Shown: positions 14,286 to 25,135 of the stretch, one piece after another
Layout of the letters: every line of letters starts with the position of its first letter
How positions within the stretch are numbered: position 1 is the stretch's first letter
Source: Primulina eburnea
Lineage: Eukaryota; Streptophyta; Magnoliopsida; Lamiales; Gesneriaceae
Length of the DNA: 64,000 bases
NCBI RefSeq assembly: GCF_022965805.1
Contig: NC_133110.1
Location: 35,774,317 to 35,838,316, forward strand
Direction of reading: 5' to 3'
Notes under the pieces: model-generated
What the model was told of the DNA's origin: nothing
Databases searched by the model: none
The model's input: only the letters and a program-made list of their open reading frames with translations
Made by a program: the position numbers and the translations under genes

Positions 14286-14764
14286 AAAATTGTGCCTTTT
14301 GGGAGGCAAACCCAAATTTTAGTTCTTGTCTTTTTTAATTTTATTCCAGCTAGAGGATTTCGCACAAGGCGTGGCCACGCCTTGTTGAAAACACCTCTGC
14401 GAATTTTTTTAAATAACAAACAAAAATTGCCCTAAACAGTAGTATGTCTTTTGACAAGGCGTGGTCACGCCCTGTCCGAAAGACTATTCTGGAAAAAAAA
14501 AAATTTGCCCCCTAAACACAGTAGATGTCCTTGTTTTGACAAGGCGTGACACACGCCCTGTAAAAGAGACATCTCTAAAAAAAAAATTAAAATTACTTTT
14601 TTTTTTTATCTAACATTACTTTGTTCTCACCCCTTTTCCACATCTTCTCCTTCGCAGGCCTGTTACAACCGCAACACAATAAAAGCTTTGATCCATGATG
14701 TCCAAAAGTTTCGGGGAGTTTTTCTAACTTCTTTTGCGGGGGGGGGTTTTACTGTCTATGTTAA

Positions 14765-15291
14765 TGTGGGCCCGGGGCCGAGAGACGGCGGGGGGTTGAA
14801 CGCGGCGGTGGGCATCAGTGCACGGACAATGAGCGGCTCTGGCAAGCTCTTCAGGTGAAGGGAACATGAATGCAACCGACCCACACGGAATGGAGGAGAG
14901 GGATCCGACGACTGGGCAAAAATGTGGACTGAACGTTGAGAGGGCTTTTAAAAAGATTTGATTGGGTACTACTCATATACAAGTGCATGCTTCTTTTCGG
15001 TAGCTCATCACATACAGAACTCCAAAGTAAGCGTGCTTGACTTGGGGCAATTTGGATTGTGTGACCTCCTGGAAGTTTCCTTAGGGTGCGTGTGTAGTGA
15101 GGACATAAGCACGCTGGAAAGACTCGTCTTGGTACAGTGAGGACATCGTTCAAATCTGGGGCGTTACAATGGTATCAGAGCCCGCACCCCAACTTTCCTC
15201 TTAGTACGTGTGTGGTTCGGGACGAACCAAGCGGAAGTCTGGTGGGGCATGTGAGGCCCGTGGCGCCGAAGAGGGGCGGGGGGTGAACGCG
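14765..15291 (+). mobile_element. Noisy, truncated Cassandra-type TRIM copy
   Basis: The first LTR runs from about 14765 to 15168, followed by TGGTATCAGAG (iMet primer site) at 15170 and the start of the second LTR at 15250. At about 15291 the match to the clean TRIM (37022-37885) stops abruptly, 42 bases into the second LTR, and unrelated sequence begins. The 5S rRNA-like segment is visible near 15000-15090. This is the right-hand breakpoint of the noisy block. Confidence 0.75.
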
Positions 15292-15914
15292 TAAACCACC
15301 TAGTGAACTAATGGTAGGAATATATATTCTGAACATCTCTGAATTCTGATTTCTGATTCTTGCCTCACCCCTTAGAGGAGAGAACATATAGGGGACTGAT
15401 ATCAGTTTAGCCATGAAATTCACTAACATGCTCAGTGCTTACTAATTCTGATTTCTGAATTCTGATTTCTGTTATGAAAATAAGAGGTTTCTGTATATTA
15501 TTGTATTACTGTTTTTGTTGAAAACGCTTTCGAAAACTGGGAGTTATACCCGCCCCTGCTTACTGAAGTAACAATCATATCACTCACCCACCAAACCCAT
15601 CTCAGATAAGAACGAGGAAGAAATATTAGAAGAAGAAGAAAGAGAGCAGATCCAGTTCTGGGGCTGGTGAAGAAGACTATTGTTCTCAGTTTATGTTTAT
15701 GTTAATTCCGCCGCGTCTGTTAAGACACTGTTATGTCTGGTTTTACATTTCCACTGTAAAGCATTAGTATTCGAATTCCAACAGACAATTGATTTATTCC
15801 GTATTATGAATAAAAAGGCTGGTTTCTGAATTTTGTACTTCTGAGGCTTGTTGTTTTTGAATGTAAATTTGAGAGCAACGCCGGTGTCAACCAACCCCCG
15901 TTCCGGGGCGTGAC
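15292..15914. mobile_element. Partial LTR-like end of another retroelement
   Basis: This stretch has no counterpart in the clean copy. It contains repeated 'ttctgatttctgaattctg' motifs, a purine-rich tract at 15620-15650, and ends 'ccgttccggggcgtgaca', which resembles the TG...CA-type terminus of plant gypsy LTRs. No coding region is seen. Its left part is cut off by the breakpoint at 15291. Assigning it to LTR sequence is inference from composition and the terminal motif only. Confidence 0.35.
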
Positions 15915-17684
15915 ATTCACCATTTTGATCTCTCTCTTCCTAATACCTATTTGCATCTTCAAACTCAACCTAGGTCTTGTTTCCTATCTCCTCTTCACTA
16001 ACAATGTCGGCCTCGGGGCCGATCATCGTCCTCCCCGAAGATGCGAGCGATGAGCTTTTTTTCACATATTCCATTCTTATTTATGATATCAATCCCGTTA
16101 CTATATATATATTTATATTATGTAGACCCTATCTTTATATTATGTAGACCCAATTTTCTTTGTGTATTTATTATATTTTCTACTAATAAAAATGTCATCC
16201 TTGTTTTTTCTTTAATATAAAAAGAGAGAGAGAGAGTAAATGATAATAAAGTTTTACAACAGTGAGCTGCAACTAAGTCAACTTTGAACCAAAGTAAAGT
16301 GGCCGGAGAAAACCTAAAGGCTATATGTATCATGAATCTGCTGACTTTTGCGTAAAAAAGAAAAACAATTTGGGAAATAAATTAATCAGAGGTTGTATCA
16401 ACAGCAAGCAAAGTATATATACTATTCACAACCAACTAACATATATACGTATATGTATGTGTATATAGTTTTTTAAAAAAAAACATCTCTTTTTGAAGTG
16501 GATGAACTGCAGAAATAATGTTTGCACGTTCACCCCTTTTAATCAAACTACTTTTCTTTAACATGTGAAATTCTTAATCAAGGTATCATTCTCATGGTTT
16601 GGAGAACTAAAAACTCGTAATTAATTTGAAACGTGATACCATTTAAACTTGACCGTTTCAATTTTAATTAACTTTTTTTTACTTTTTCAGACTTTCAGTA
16701 ACGCGCGAAAGAATATATGACTCGGGAAAAAAATTCTATATAATATATATTATATATATATATATAGATATATATATATATAGATATATATATATATATA
16801 TATTTGTTTTTTAATTATATTTTTGAGTTGAGATAAAATGGCACTTTATATTTGAAAGGGCAATAACCAAGTAGAATTATATTTTTTTTCTAAAAAGAAA
16901 AAATATTGTAGTGACGTTAATATCTGAGTCAGTTTTGTTCTTTTTACTAGTATTTAACATATGCGATGCACGTGATGATATTATTAAAAATTATTGAAAA
17001 TTAATAGACATTTAAATTGAAAAAATAATATATTATACAAAATATTTTTCGCTAATTTTAAAAACTTTCTTAAATACAACGCATGTCGATTCATTTATTG
17101 GCTAATAATCACTATCATATATCAAAATTTAGATTGTGTTAGCATATATCAATGACATGATGCTTATTGTGTTTAGTGTATTGATCTCGACCACCAACCT
17201 TAATACATATTTAATTCTTTAATTTTTAGAAGCTATATATTATTATTATTTTAAACATGTGATAAAAAAAAATTTTGTATCAAATTCAATAAAATTAATG
17301 ATAAATACTTTTTCTAAAATTCAATACTTTCATCGAAATTCAAATTCATAAACAATTTTGTGACATTACACGTGTTTGACAATTTGAATGATAGCAATAA
17401 TTGTTTCATCAATATCTTTATCCAAATGGGTTGTAATTTTATCTACAAAATCTCTTCATAATAACACAACAGCCTATTATTCATAAAGAAAATTGAAATA
17501 TGCGATTATAAATAAATTATGTATAAATCAGAAAAGTTTATTTTATTAACATTTACTATATGTATTCCAAAATAATCCAATAAATTTTATAATGTGTCTT
17601 ATAATAAATGCATACTTTCTTTAGAATTTGTTTAATCATTTCCATTAGTGGACATTTTTATACTATCATGTATCCGTGAACTTT
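15915..17684. other. AT-rich spacer with one GC-richer segment and (AT)n tracts
   Basis: About 15915-16055 is GC-richer and has an ATG at 16004 followed by a short open frame (start MSASGPIIVLPEDASDE) that soon runs into AT-rich sequence. It could be the first exon of a disrupted gene, but nothing identifies it. The rest is AT-rich, with a (AT)n/GATATA microsatellite at about 16738-16804 and a GA-rich run at about 16222-16238. No RNA gene is visible. The segment ends with gtaat (17685-17689), the left target duplication of the gypsy array. Confidence 0.5.
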
Positions 17685-17689
17685 GTAAT

Positions 17690-18992
17690 TGTAGTGACCC
17701 GTTCCAGAATCACCTACTAATCAGAACTTAAGCATGCAAAATTAACATTTAAAACTGAATCAGGTAATACAGCGGAAAAACAGTAATACAACCCAATCGA
17801 ATCTGTAAGTACAAAATACTTAAACAACCAGATCGAACTAAATTACCAAGACGAATACCGATAACTACAAGTCAACCTCTGCCATCTCCCTGTCCACTCC
17901 CTCCTGGACCGTCAACCTGAGACCTGCCCCATCGAATAGGGTGTCCAAAACAGAGATAAACCGAGGACGTGATCATAAAACGCTCAGCACCGAAAGCATG
18001 AGTATACAAGCCTATATGAAATGCACATGCTATGATATGATACCAGGGTAGTCAAGAAACAGGAGTCACAAAAGATCTCAATATGCTCAGTCTAGAGGCG
18101 CCAGGGATAGTGCCGCGCGGTACTCCTCTGGGTCACTGCATCCACTACAAGATCAGACGTGGACCTAAATGTCCCGGATCACCGAAGCCCTCCGGACCCG
18201 TCGGCCACTGTGTACTCTCGGTGTCCATGCGTCCACAAGACAGGGCTGAGCGGCCCCACAAGATATAGCTTATCTCGAAAGAGATACAGCTCAACAATAA
18301 GGCTATCTCGAAAGAGATACGGCTCAAGATGAAATGTAACATGCAGCAATAAGCGTGACATAATAGCATGCATCATATGACATATATCAATGCAGCAAGT
18401 AATCATGCAACACATATAAGAATGTATACTCAACCAGGATATCTCGGATAGTACTTTCGTACCTCAAACCAGTAGATCCTAGCAATCAGCCCTAGAATCA
18501 AGCCTGCGTCCGTAGTCAGCCCACTGATGCCGCTAGCTCCCAACTAGAGCACAACTCCGCTACAAAACCAGTAGCTCCCCGCTAGTGCCTAAACCTCGGG
18601 AAAAGACTAGAAACCCATCAGAAACGACTAAAACGCTCTGGAACACTCGGAATTGGCGAGTAACAAATGAAGCCTCACGCCTCTATTTATAGACAACGAT
18701 CGGTAGATCCGACCCACTTCGGACGATCCGATCCGGCACACTTCGGACGATCCGAACCCTGATCGGACGATCCGAATCCTGCATGTCTTCCACGTGTCCA
18801 GCCACCTGTCTTCGGACGATCCGAACCCTGATCGGACGATCCGAACCTTGCATGTCTTCCACGTGTCCAGCCACCTGTCTTCGGACGATCCGAACCCTGA
18901 TCGGACGATCCGAACCCTGATCGGTCCTTCCGATCACAACGAAATAATATTTAATCCAATAATTAACTCAAATTAGGCATCGGGATACTACA
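17690..18992 (-). repeat. Left LTR of the tandem gypsy (3-prime LTR on - strand)
   Basis: 1303 bp, TG...CA ends. Read on the minus strand, U3 repeats (about 18930-18700) lie upstream of a TATAAATAG box at 18683-18691. The left neighbour is the target duplication gtaat. The right neighbour on the plus strand is the polypurine tract of internal unit A. Confidence 0.92.
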
Positions 18993-19010
18993 TTCTCCCC
19001 CCTAAAAAGG
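18993..19010 (-). promoter_or_regulatory. Polypurine tract of gypsy unit A
   Basis: On the minus strand the sequence next to the LTR is CCTTTTTAGGGGGGAGAA, a purine run abutting TGTAG. In LTR elements this primes plus-strand DNA synthesis. The same tract lies at 26444-26462 for unit B. Confidence 0.8.
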
Positions 19011-19118
19011 ATTTCGTCCGCGAAATCGAGTCTGAAAAATGACAATTTTGAACAACAATACATTCAACTTAAGAATGAATTACAACTGAAATTACAATCA
19101 TAACTGAAAATACTACAA

Positions 19119-21051
19119 CTAGAACAACTCTGGATGCTCTGACCGCATGCGACTCTCTAGTTCCCAAGTAGCTTCTTCAGTACCTCGGCGCTGCCACTGC
19201 ACTAAGACAAGAGGAATAGTCTTATTCCGCAGTACCTTATCCTTCCGGTCTAAGATCGAAACCGGTCTTTCCACAAAAGACAAATCCGGATTCAGCTGAA
19301 CTTCTGTCGGATGCAAAACATGAGACTCATCCGCTACGTATCGTCTCAACAAAGACACATGAAACACATTGTGAACACTAGACAGATACGGTGGCAAAGC
19401 TAATCTGTAGGCCAAATCTCCCACACATTCTAAGATCTCAAAAGGACCAATGAATCTCGGAGATAGCTTACCCTTGAGTCCAAATCTCAGAATCCTCCGA
19501 AAAGGTGATACCTTGAGAAACACTTTCTCGCCTGCATCAAAATGAAGAGGTCTGCGCTTGGTGTTCGCATAACTCGCTTGTCGGTCCTGAGCAGTCTTAA
19601 TCCGCTGTTTGATCACAAGAACTTTGTCCATGGCCTGCTGAATCAATTCTGGACCCTCGACCTGTCGTTCTCCGACTTCCTCCCAGAACAGAGGAGTACG
19701 ACAACGTCGACCATACAATGCTTCAAACGGAGACATACCAATACTCCTATGAAAACTGTTGTTGTATGCAAACTCTATCAGTGGCAGATGATCCTGCCAA
19801 GCTAGCCCGAAATCCATCACACAAGATCTCAACATATCCTCAAGAGTACGAATAGTCCTCTCTGACTGACCGTCAGTCTCTGGGTGATATGCAGTACTCA
19901 AACTCAAGGTAGTGCCCAAGGCTTGCTGAAAGCTGCCCCGAAATCTAGATGTAAATCGAGGATCTCTGTCACTAACGATACTCACGGGCACACCATGAAA
20001 CCGTACAATCTCTTGAATGTACAACCGTGCCATCCGATCGAAAGTGAAATCTCTGTTATACGGAAGAAAATGGGCAGACTTAGTAAGCCGATCCACTACC
20101 GCCCAGATAGCATCTCTATTCCCCACAGACATAGGCAAGTGAGTCACGAAGTCCATCGTGATATGCTCCCACTTCCACTCCGGAATAGGAAGATTCTGCA
20201 ACAAACCTCCAGGTCGTCGATACTCAGCCTTCACCTGCTGACAGACTAGGCACTTGGAGACATACTGATAAACATTACGTTTCATACCTTTCCACCAAAA
20301 TCGAGTCCTCAAATCCTTATACATCTTGTTGCTCCCCGGATGAACACTCAACTTGCTACGATGAGCCTGGGATAAAATCTCCTCCCTCAAAGTGTCATCT
20401 TCCGGTATAACAACACGACCAGATAAGCACAAAAGACCCTTGGACTGATAGTGGAATCCAGAAGTATTATCTCCATCAGCCAACCGAGCTAATCTCTGAA
20501 TCTTAGAATCAGACATCTGAGCATCTCTAATCCGAGAATACAAAACTGGCTCAGACAAAATAGTAGCTACACGGATACTCTCCGTTCCCTTCCGATGTTT
20601 ACAATTGAATCCCATCGAACAGAAATCCTGAATAATCTCAGATACAGCACAAGTCTGAAGAGCAGACAATCTTACCTTGCGACTAAGAGCATCGGCCGTG
20701 AGATTCGCAGATCCTGGATGATACTTTATCTCACAATCATAATCCTTGAGTAGATCCATCCAACGACGCTGACGCATGTTCAACTCAGCCTGAGTGAACA
20801 GATACTTCAAACTCTTATGATCAGTGAAAATCTCAAATCGCTCACCATACAGATAATGGCGCCAGATTTTCAAAGCAAAAACGATCGCTGCTAATTCCAG
20901 ATCATGAACAGGATAGTTTTCCTCATGAGGCTTCAACTGTCTCGACGCATATGCAATCACATGCTCATTCTGCATCAGAACACACCCTAGTCCCTGTAAA
21001 GAGGCATCGGTGTAAACACTGAAACCACCAGATCCAGACGGTAAAGCCAAA
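19119..21051 (-). pseudogene. Gypsy unit A pol, C-terminal half (RNase H, integrase, chromodomain)
   Basis: An open frame of about 640 codons. Starting from its N-terminal side it has RNase H ([13 protein letters not shown] near the start, with catalytic D and E positions and the DHKSLKYLF motif), and an integrase zinc region (HPGS...C..C) near the middle. The integrase DDE core ([15 protein letters not shown] and the glutamate in DGQSERT) and a chromodomain-like tail ending MRSEHPELF follow. Unlike unit B, it reads CGA (Arg) at the position where B has a stop. It is separated from its own reverse transcriptase by the solo LTR at 21057-22554, so it cannot be made as one polyprotein. The apparent ATG at its start is just an internal Met created by the break. 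Confidence 0.9.
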
Positions 21052-22559
21052 ATAGGTGTAGTAGCCCGAATTCCAAATTGGGTAATTAACGGAGTATTGG
21101 TGATTAAGAAGGTTTAATGTGTAATTTTGACCGAGTCATGATCGGACGGACCGAAGATGGTTCGGAAGCACCGAAGAGTTCGTAAGGTCCGAAGTGAGTT
21201 CGGTGGATCCGATCATTAGGTGTCAAGAGTTGATCGACACGTGGGAGTTCGGAAGGTCCGAAGTGGGTTCGGTGGATCCGATCATGAGGTGTCAAGAGCA
21301 GCTGGACACGTGCAAGTTCGGACGGTCCGAAGTGTATGATCGGAGGATCCGATCATGAGCTGTCAAGAGCCAATGGACACGTAGCGTTCGGACGTTCCGA
21401 AGTGGTGTTCGGAGGATCCGAACATGGCCTATAAATAGTGGTCGGATTTCCTCATTTTGACTCGCCAATTCAGAGAATTCCATAGCATTTCAGTCGTTTC
21501 TGACAGGTTCTAGTCTTGTTCCGAGATTTGGGCACTAGCGGGGAGCTGCTGGTCTTGTAGCAGAGCTGTGCTCTAGTTGGGAGCTAGCGGCATCAGCGGG
21601 CTAGCGACGGACGAAGGTTTGGAATTTTATCAGTATTTATCTCAGGATTATCTAGTTAAGTCTGGTAGATAAGTTTAGTGATGGTTTTCACTTGATGAAT
21701 AGGCTTGGATTAGACCTGTTGTCTGGTTGTTCCAGTGGATTAGGATTGCTGTGATAGAGGTACGAAAGTACTATCCGAGATATCCTGGTTGAGTATACAT
21801 TCTTATATGTGTTGCATGATTATGTGGTGCATTGATATATGTCATATGATGCATGCTATTATGTCACGGTTATTACTGCACGTTGCATTTCATGTTGAGC
21901 CGTATTCTTCTTCGAGATAGCCTTTGCTGTTGAGCTGTATCTCTTTCGAGATAAGCTATATCTTGGGGCCGCTCAGCCCTGTCTTGTGGACGCATGGACA
22001 CCGAGAGTACACAGTGGCCGACGGGTCGGGAGGGCTTCGGTGGTCCGGGACATTTTAGGTCCACGTCTGTCTTGTAGTGGATGCAGTGACCCAGAGGTGT
22101 ACCGCGCGGCACTATCCACTTGGCGCCTCTAGACTGAGCATTGTTGAGATCCTTTTGTGACTCCTGTTTCTTGACTACCCCGGTATCATGATCATAGCAT
22201 GTGCATTTCATATAGGTCTGTATACTCATACTTTTGTACTGGGCGTTCTTATCGCTCACGTCCTCGGTTTTGTTTATTCTTGGACACCCCATTCCCACGG
22301 GGCAGGCCTCAGATTGGACAGCTCAGGAGGAGCAGGAGGAGGACGTTGAGTAGCTGGTTGGTTTAGTTATCGGTATTGTTTTGATTCGATATGGTTGTAT
22401 TGGATATTTTATTTTTGAGTTATTCTAGACTTCGATTGGGTTGTATAATTATAGTTGTCGACTTTTTCCGCTGTTATCTCTGATTATTGTTAATTAGGTT
22501 AATTGCATGCTTAGTTTTTTTGATTAGTAGGTGATTCTGGAACGGGTCACTACAATAGG
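21052..22559 (+). mobile_element. Solo LTR of a related gypsy family inside unit A pol
   Basis: A 1498-bp LTR (21057-22554) begins TGTAGTAGCCC and ends GGGTCACTACA. It is flanked by the direct repeat atagg (21052-21056 and 22555-22559). It lies in the opposite orientation to the host element, between its reverse transcriptase and RNase H. There is no primer site, polypurine tract or coding region, so it is a solo LTR left by LTR-LTR recombination. Its ends resemble the host LTR, but the body is clearly diverged. It has three 69-71-bp U3 repeats, each with CACGTG or CACGTA, followed by TATAAATAG at 21430-21438. Confidence 0.92.
21230..21438 (+). promoter_or_regulatory. U3 repeat enhancer-like array and TATA box in the solo LTR
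   Basis: Boxes lie at 21238-21243 (CACGTG), 21307-21312 (CACGTG) and 21378-21383 (CACGTA), spaced 69 and 71 bp. Each is preceded by GA or GGA, giving the GACACGTG form typical of G-box/ABRE elements. Palindromic TCGGA...TCCGA segments lie between them. The TATA box TATAAATAG follows at 21430-21438. The same layout is seen in the host element's LTRs. The regulatory meaning is inference from motifs. Confidence 0.55.
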
Positions 22560-24053
22560 CGCAGATGTCAAACGTCTGCGAAGTTCCAAGAAACTCTCTT
22601 CGCACTCTGATGTCCACTCAAATGAAACATCTTTCCGAGTGAGCTGAGTGAGTGGCTTAGCAACCTGAGAGAAGTTGACAATGAAACGGAGATAATACCC
22701 AGCCAATCCCAGAAAACTGCGGATCTCGGCTACTGTCGTCGGACGCGACCAGTTCAATACCGCTTCCACCTTGCTCGGGTCAACTGAAACTCCCTTGCTA
22801 GAAATGACATGACCAAGGAATACAACCCTGTCAATCCAAAACTCACATTTACTCAACTTCGCATAAAGCTGATTCTCGCGAAGTGTCTGTAAAATAGTCC
22901 TTAAGTGTTGTACGTGTTCTTGCTGATCATGCGAATAGATTAAGATATCATCTATAAACACCACAACAAACTTATCCAAGAATTCCCGAAAAACCCGATT
23001 CATCAGATCCATAAAAACTGTTGGTGCATTCGTCACCCCAAAAGGCATAACCAGAAACTCATAATGCCCATACCGGGTCCTGAATGCAGTCTTCGATATA
23101 TCTCCCTGATGAACCCGAAGCTGATGATAACCAGACCTTAAATCAATCTTGGAATACACAGAGGTACCTTGCAGTTGATCAAATAAATCATCAATCCGTG
23201 GCAACGGATACTTATTCTTTATCGTAGCACGATTCAACTGCCGATAATCTATGCAGAGCCGCATAGAACCATCCTTCTTTTTGACAAAAAGAACTGGTGC
23301 TCCCCACGGGGACACACTGGGTCGAATATACCCCTTGTCAAGAAGATCCTGCAACTGCTGTTTTAATTCTTGCATCTCTGATGGAGCTAAACGATAAGGA
23401 GCTTTAGAGATTGGTGCCGTGCCTGGCACTAAATCAATGCCGAAATCCACTTCCCGAACGGGAGGAAAACCAGGAATCTCCTCGGGAAAAACATCCGGAA
23501 AATCGCAAACCACTGGAATGTCGCTGATACCGACACTATCTGCGGACGAATCAATAGCATAGATAAGGTAGCCTTCCCCGCCCGACTCTAAAGCACGACA
23601 GGCTTTCAGAGCAGAAACCACAGGCATCGGGGGTCGCGCTCCCTCTCCATAGAAAAACCAACTGTCGCCCTCAACTGGACGAAAATGCACAAACTTCTGA
23701 TAACAGTCCACAGTAGCTCTAAACACAGTCAGCACATCTATTCCCAGAATGCAATCAAAATCCTCCATCGCAAGAATCATCAAATTAGCAGTTAAAACAT
23801 TACCCTCAAACTCTAGAGGACAACCCAAAACTAGACGTTTAGCTAGCACCGAATGACCCATCGGTGTGGAAACAGATACCACAACGTCCAAAGAAGTGAA
23901 AGGTAATGCATGACGCTTAGCAAATCTCGCAGATATGAATGAATGTGATGCACCAGTATCAATGAGAACGTAAGCAGGTAATCCACATAATAAAAAAAAC
24001 ACCTGCGATAACTCTGTCGTTCTCCTCAGCAGCCTGATCCTGGTTAAGAGCAA
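22560..24053 (-). pseudogene. Gypsy unit A pol, N-terminal half (protease, reverse transcriptase)
   Basis: The frame contains the aspartic protease motif [10 protein letters not shown] near residue 30. Reverse transcriptase domains follow from about residue 230, with [26 protein letters not shown] and the catalytic FIDDILIYS (residues 366-374 of the open frame). It runs into the solo LTR at 22559, adding a few foreign codons before a stop. Together with 19119-21051 it would be a complete pol apart from that insertion. The upstream end overlaps gag in another frame (see the T8 run at 23992-23999). Confidence 0.9.
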
Positions 24054-25050
24054 AGACCTGCCCTTGAGTACGCGGTCGGAGGTTAGAACCCTGAGTAGAC
24101 TGTCCCTGCTGTGGCCTCTGATGAACTGAAGCCTGAGAACCAGATCCTGATCCTCCGCCCGTCTGTGGACAGTCTCTCTTCATATGGCCCATCTCACCGC
24201 ATTTGTAACAAGCACCCGCAACTTTACGACAACGCTCCGTCGGATGATCCTTCCCGCAATGCTGACACGGGCCCTTCTTCTTCCCAAAATGGTGAACTCC
24301 TCCAGATCCAGAGGAAGAAGAAGTAGATCCAGCCTTCTTGAATGCTTGGGCGCGGGGACCCAAAGAACTAGTAGGACGAGCAGACTGCATGGCTCGACCT
24401 CTCAGCAAACTGCCCTCAGCCTGGCGACAACGGTTCACAAGGCCCTCATACGATGTCGGATCATCGCAGACAACAACCCGATCAAAAATCTCCTGATTGA
24501 GGCCCTGGAGAAAATGGTTATACTTGGCCCTAGCATTGTCACTGACATGTGGATCATACGGAAGCAACTCAAAGAACTTCTGCTGATACTCATCAACAGA
24601 CAAACTTCCCTGCTTCAGATTGATCAACTCAATCGCCTTGGTCTGCAGAAGGGCTGGCGGAAAGTAAAGCAGCATGAAAGCGGCTCGGAAATCAGCCCAA
24701 AGAACTCGACCCTGTCGCTAAACTATCGGTGCAGAGGTAGACCTCCACCACTTGCGCGCACCACCCTCCAGCAAGAAATCAAGGGTATCAATCTGCTGTT
24801 CCGCCGAGCACTGAAAAGTCTTGAAGCAGCTCTCCATCCTCTCAAGCCAGTTCTCCGCAACATCCGGAGTCTCACCGCCCGAAAGAGGTTTTGGCCCCAT
24901 CTGCAAGAACCGATGCATACTAAAACTCCGAGGCTCATCACGACGGTGTTGACGACGTTCTCGATGCTCTCGACGATGCTCCCGATCGTCGCGGTCTCCC
25001 CAGCGTCCAATGCTGCCATGACTACTAGCATCGTCGTCAAAACCAGACAT
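23959..25050 (-). pseudogene. Gypsy unit A gag with in-frame amber codon
   Basis: Gag starts at an ATG at 25050 (MSGFDDDASSHGS), giving an Arg-rich N-terminus and a retrotransposon-gag domain (WLERMESCFKTF, KWWRS). A TAG codon at 24718-24720 interrupts it after 110 residues. The same frame resumes and continues to 23959 with RAAFMLLYFPPALLQ, a QGSLSVDEYQQKF helix region and two zinc knuckles (CQHCGKDHPTERC and [14 protein letters not shown]). Unit B has the same stop. The protein binds element RNA and forms the particle in this family. With the stop, full-length gag needs readthrough, so I call it a pseudogene with some reservation. Confidence 0.85.
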
Positions 25051-25115
25051 CTCTTAGCTACAAAAGTTACCAGAGATTAAACCCAAAAGAACAGTTCTAA
25101 TCCCAAAATCTTAAT

Positions 25116-25131
25116 GCATGCTCTGATACCA
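25116..25131 (-). promoter_or_regulatory. Primer-binding site of gypsy unit A
   Basis: On the minus strand TGGTATCAGAGCATGC lies four bases inside the LTR. TGGTATCAGAGC is the standard complement of the 3-prime end of plant initiator Met tRNA, the primer for minus-strand DNA synthesis. Confidence 0.85.
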
Positions 25132-25135
25132 TAAA

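Larger units (their letters stand above)
1..15291. repeat. Indel-rich near-duplicate of 22.80-37.53 kb
   Basis: This block follows the clean sequence from about 22801 to 37526 base by base, in the same order and orientation: gypsy pol and gag, LTR, second gypsy internal region, LTR, the gtaat target site, AT-rich flank, Athila-like LTR and gag, then a Cassandra LTR. It is about 15.3 kb against 14.7 kb in the clean copy. Most differences are one- to few-base insertions and deletions, with far fewer substitutions. There are artificial-looking homopolymers, such as a long T run at about 7334-7350 and a G run at about 14738-14746. Bases that distinguish the two tandem gypsy units are kept (see findings). 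I read it as unpolished long-read sequence from the same locus. A real duplication is possible but would be expected to show mainly substitutions. Every reading frame in it is broken, so no gene should be called from it. Confidence 0.85.

Noticed and set aside
1..15291. Old segmental duplication with decayed genes
   Set aside because: Differences are mostly small indels, diagnostic bases follow the neighbouring locus exactly, and homopolymers are artificial. A sequencing or assembly cause is simpler.
18683..18937. Repeat-rich Arg/Ser frames within the gypsy LTRs (also 26134-26388 and 32083-32337)
   Set aside because: They come from the 69-bp U3 repeats of the LTR. No start context or domain, and all lie in the promoter zone.
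24184..25080. 298-codon open frame on the plus strand, with an almost identical one at 30133-31029
   Set aside because: It is antisense to gypsy gag in both units, has no recognisable domain, and exists because of the codon pattern of gag.
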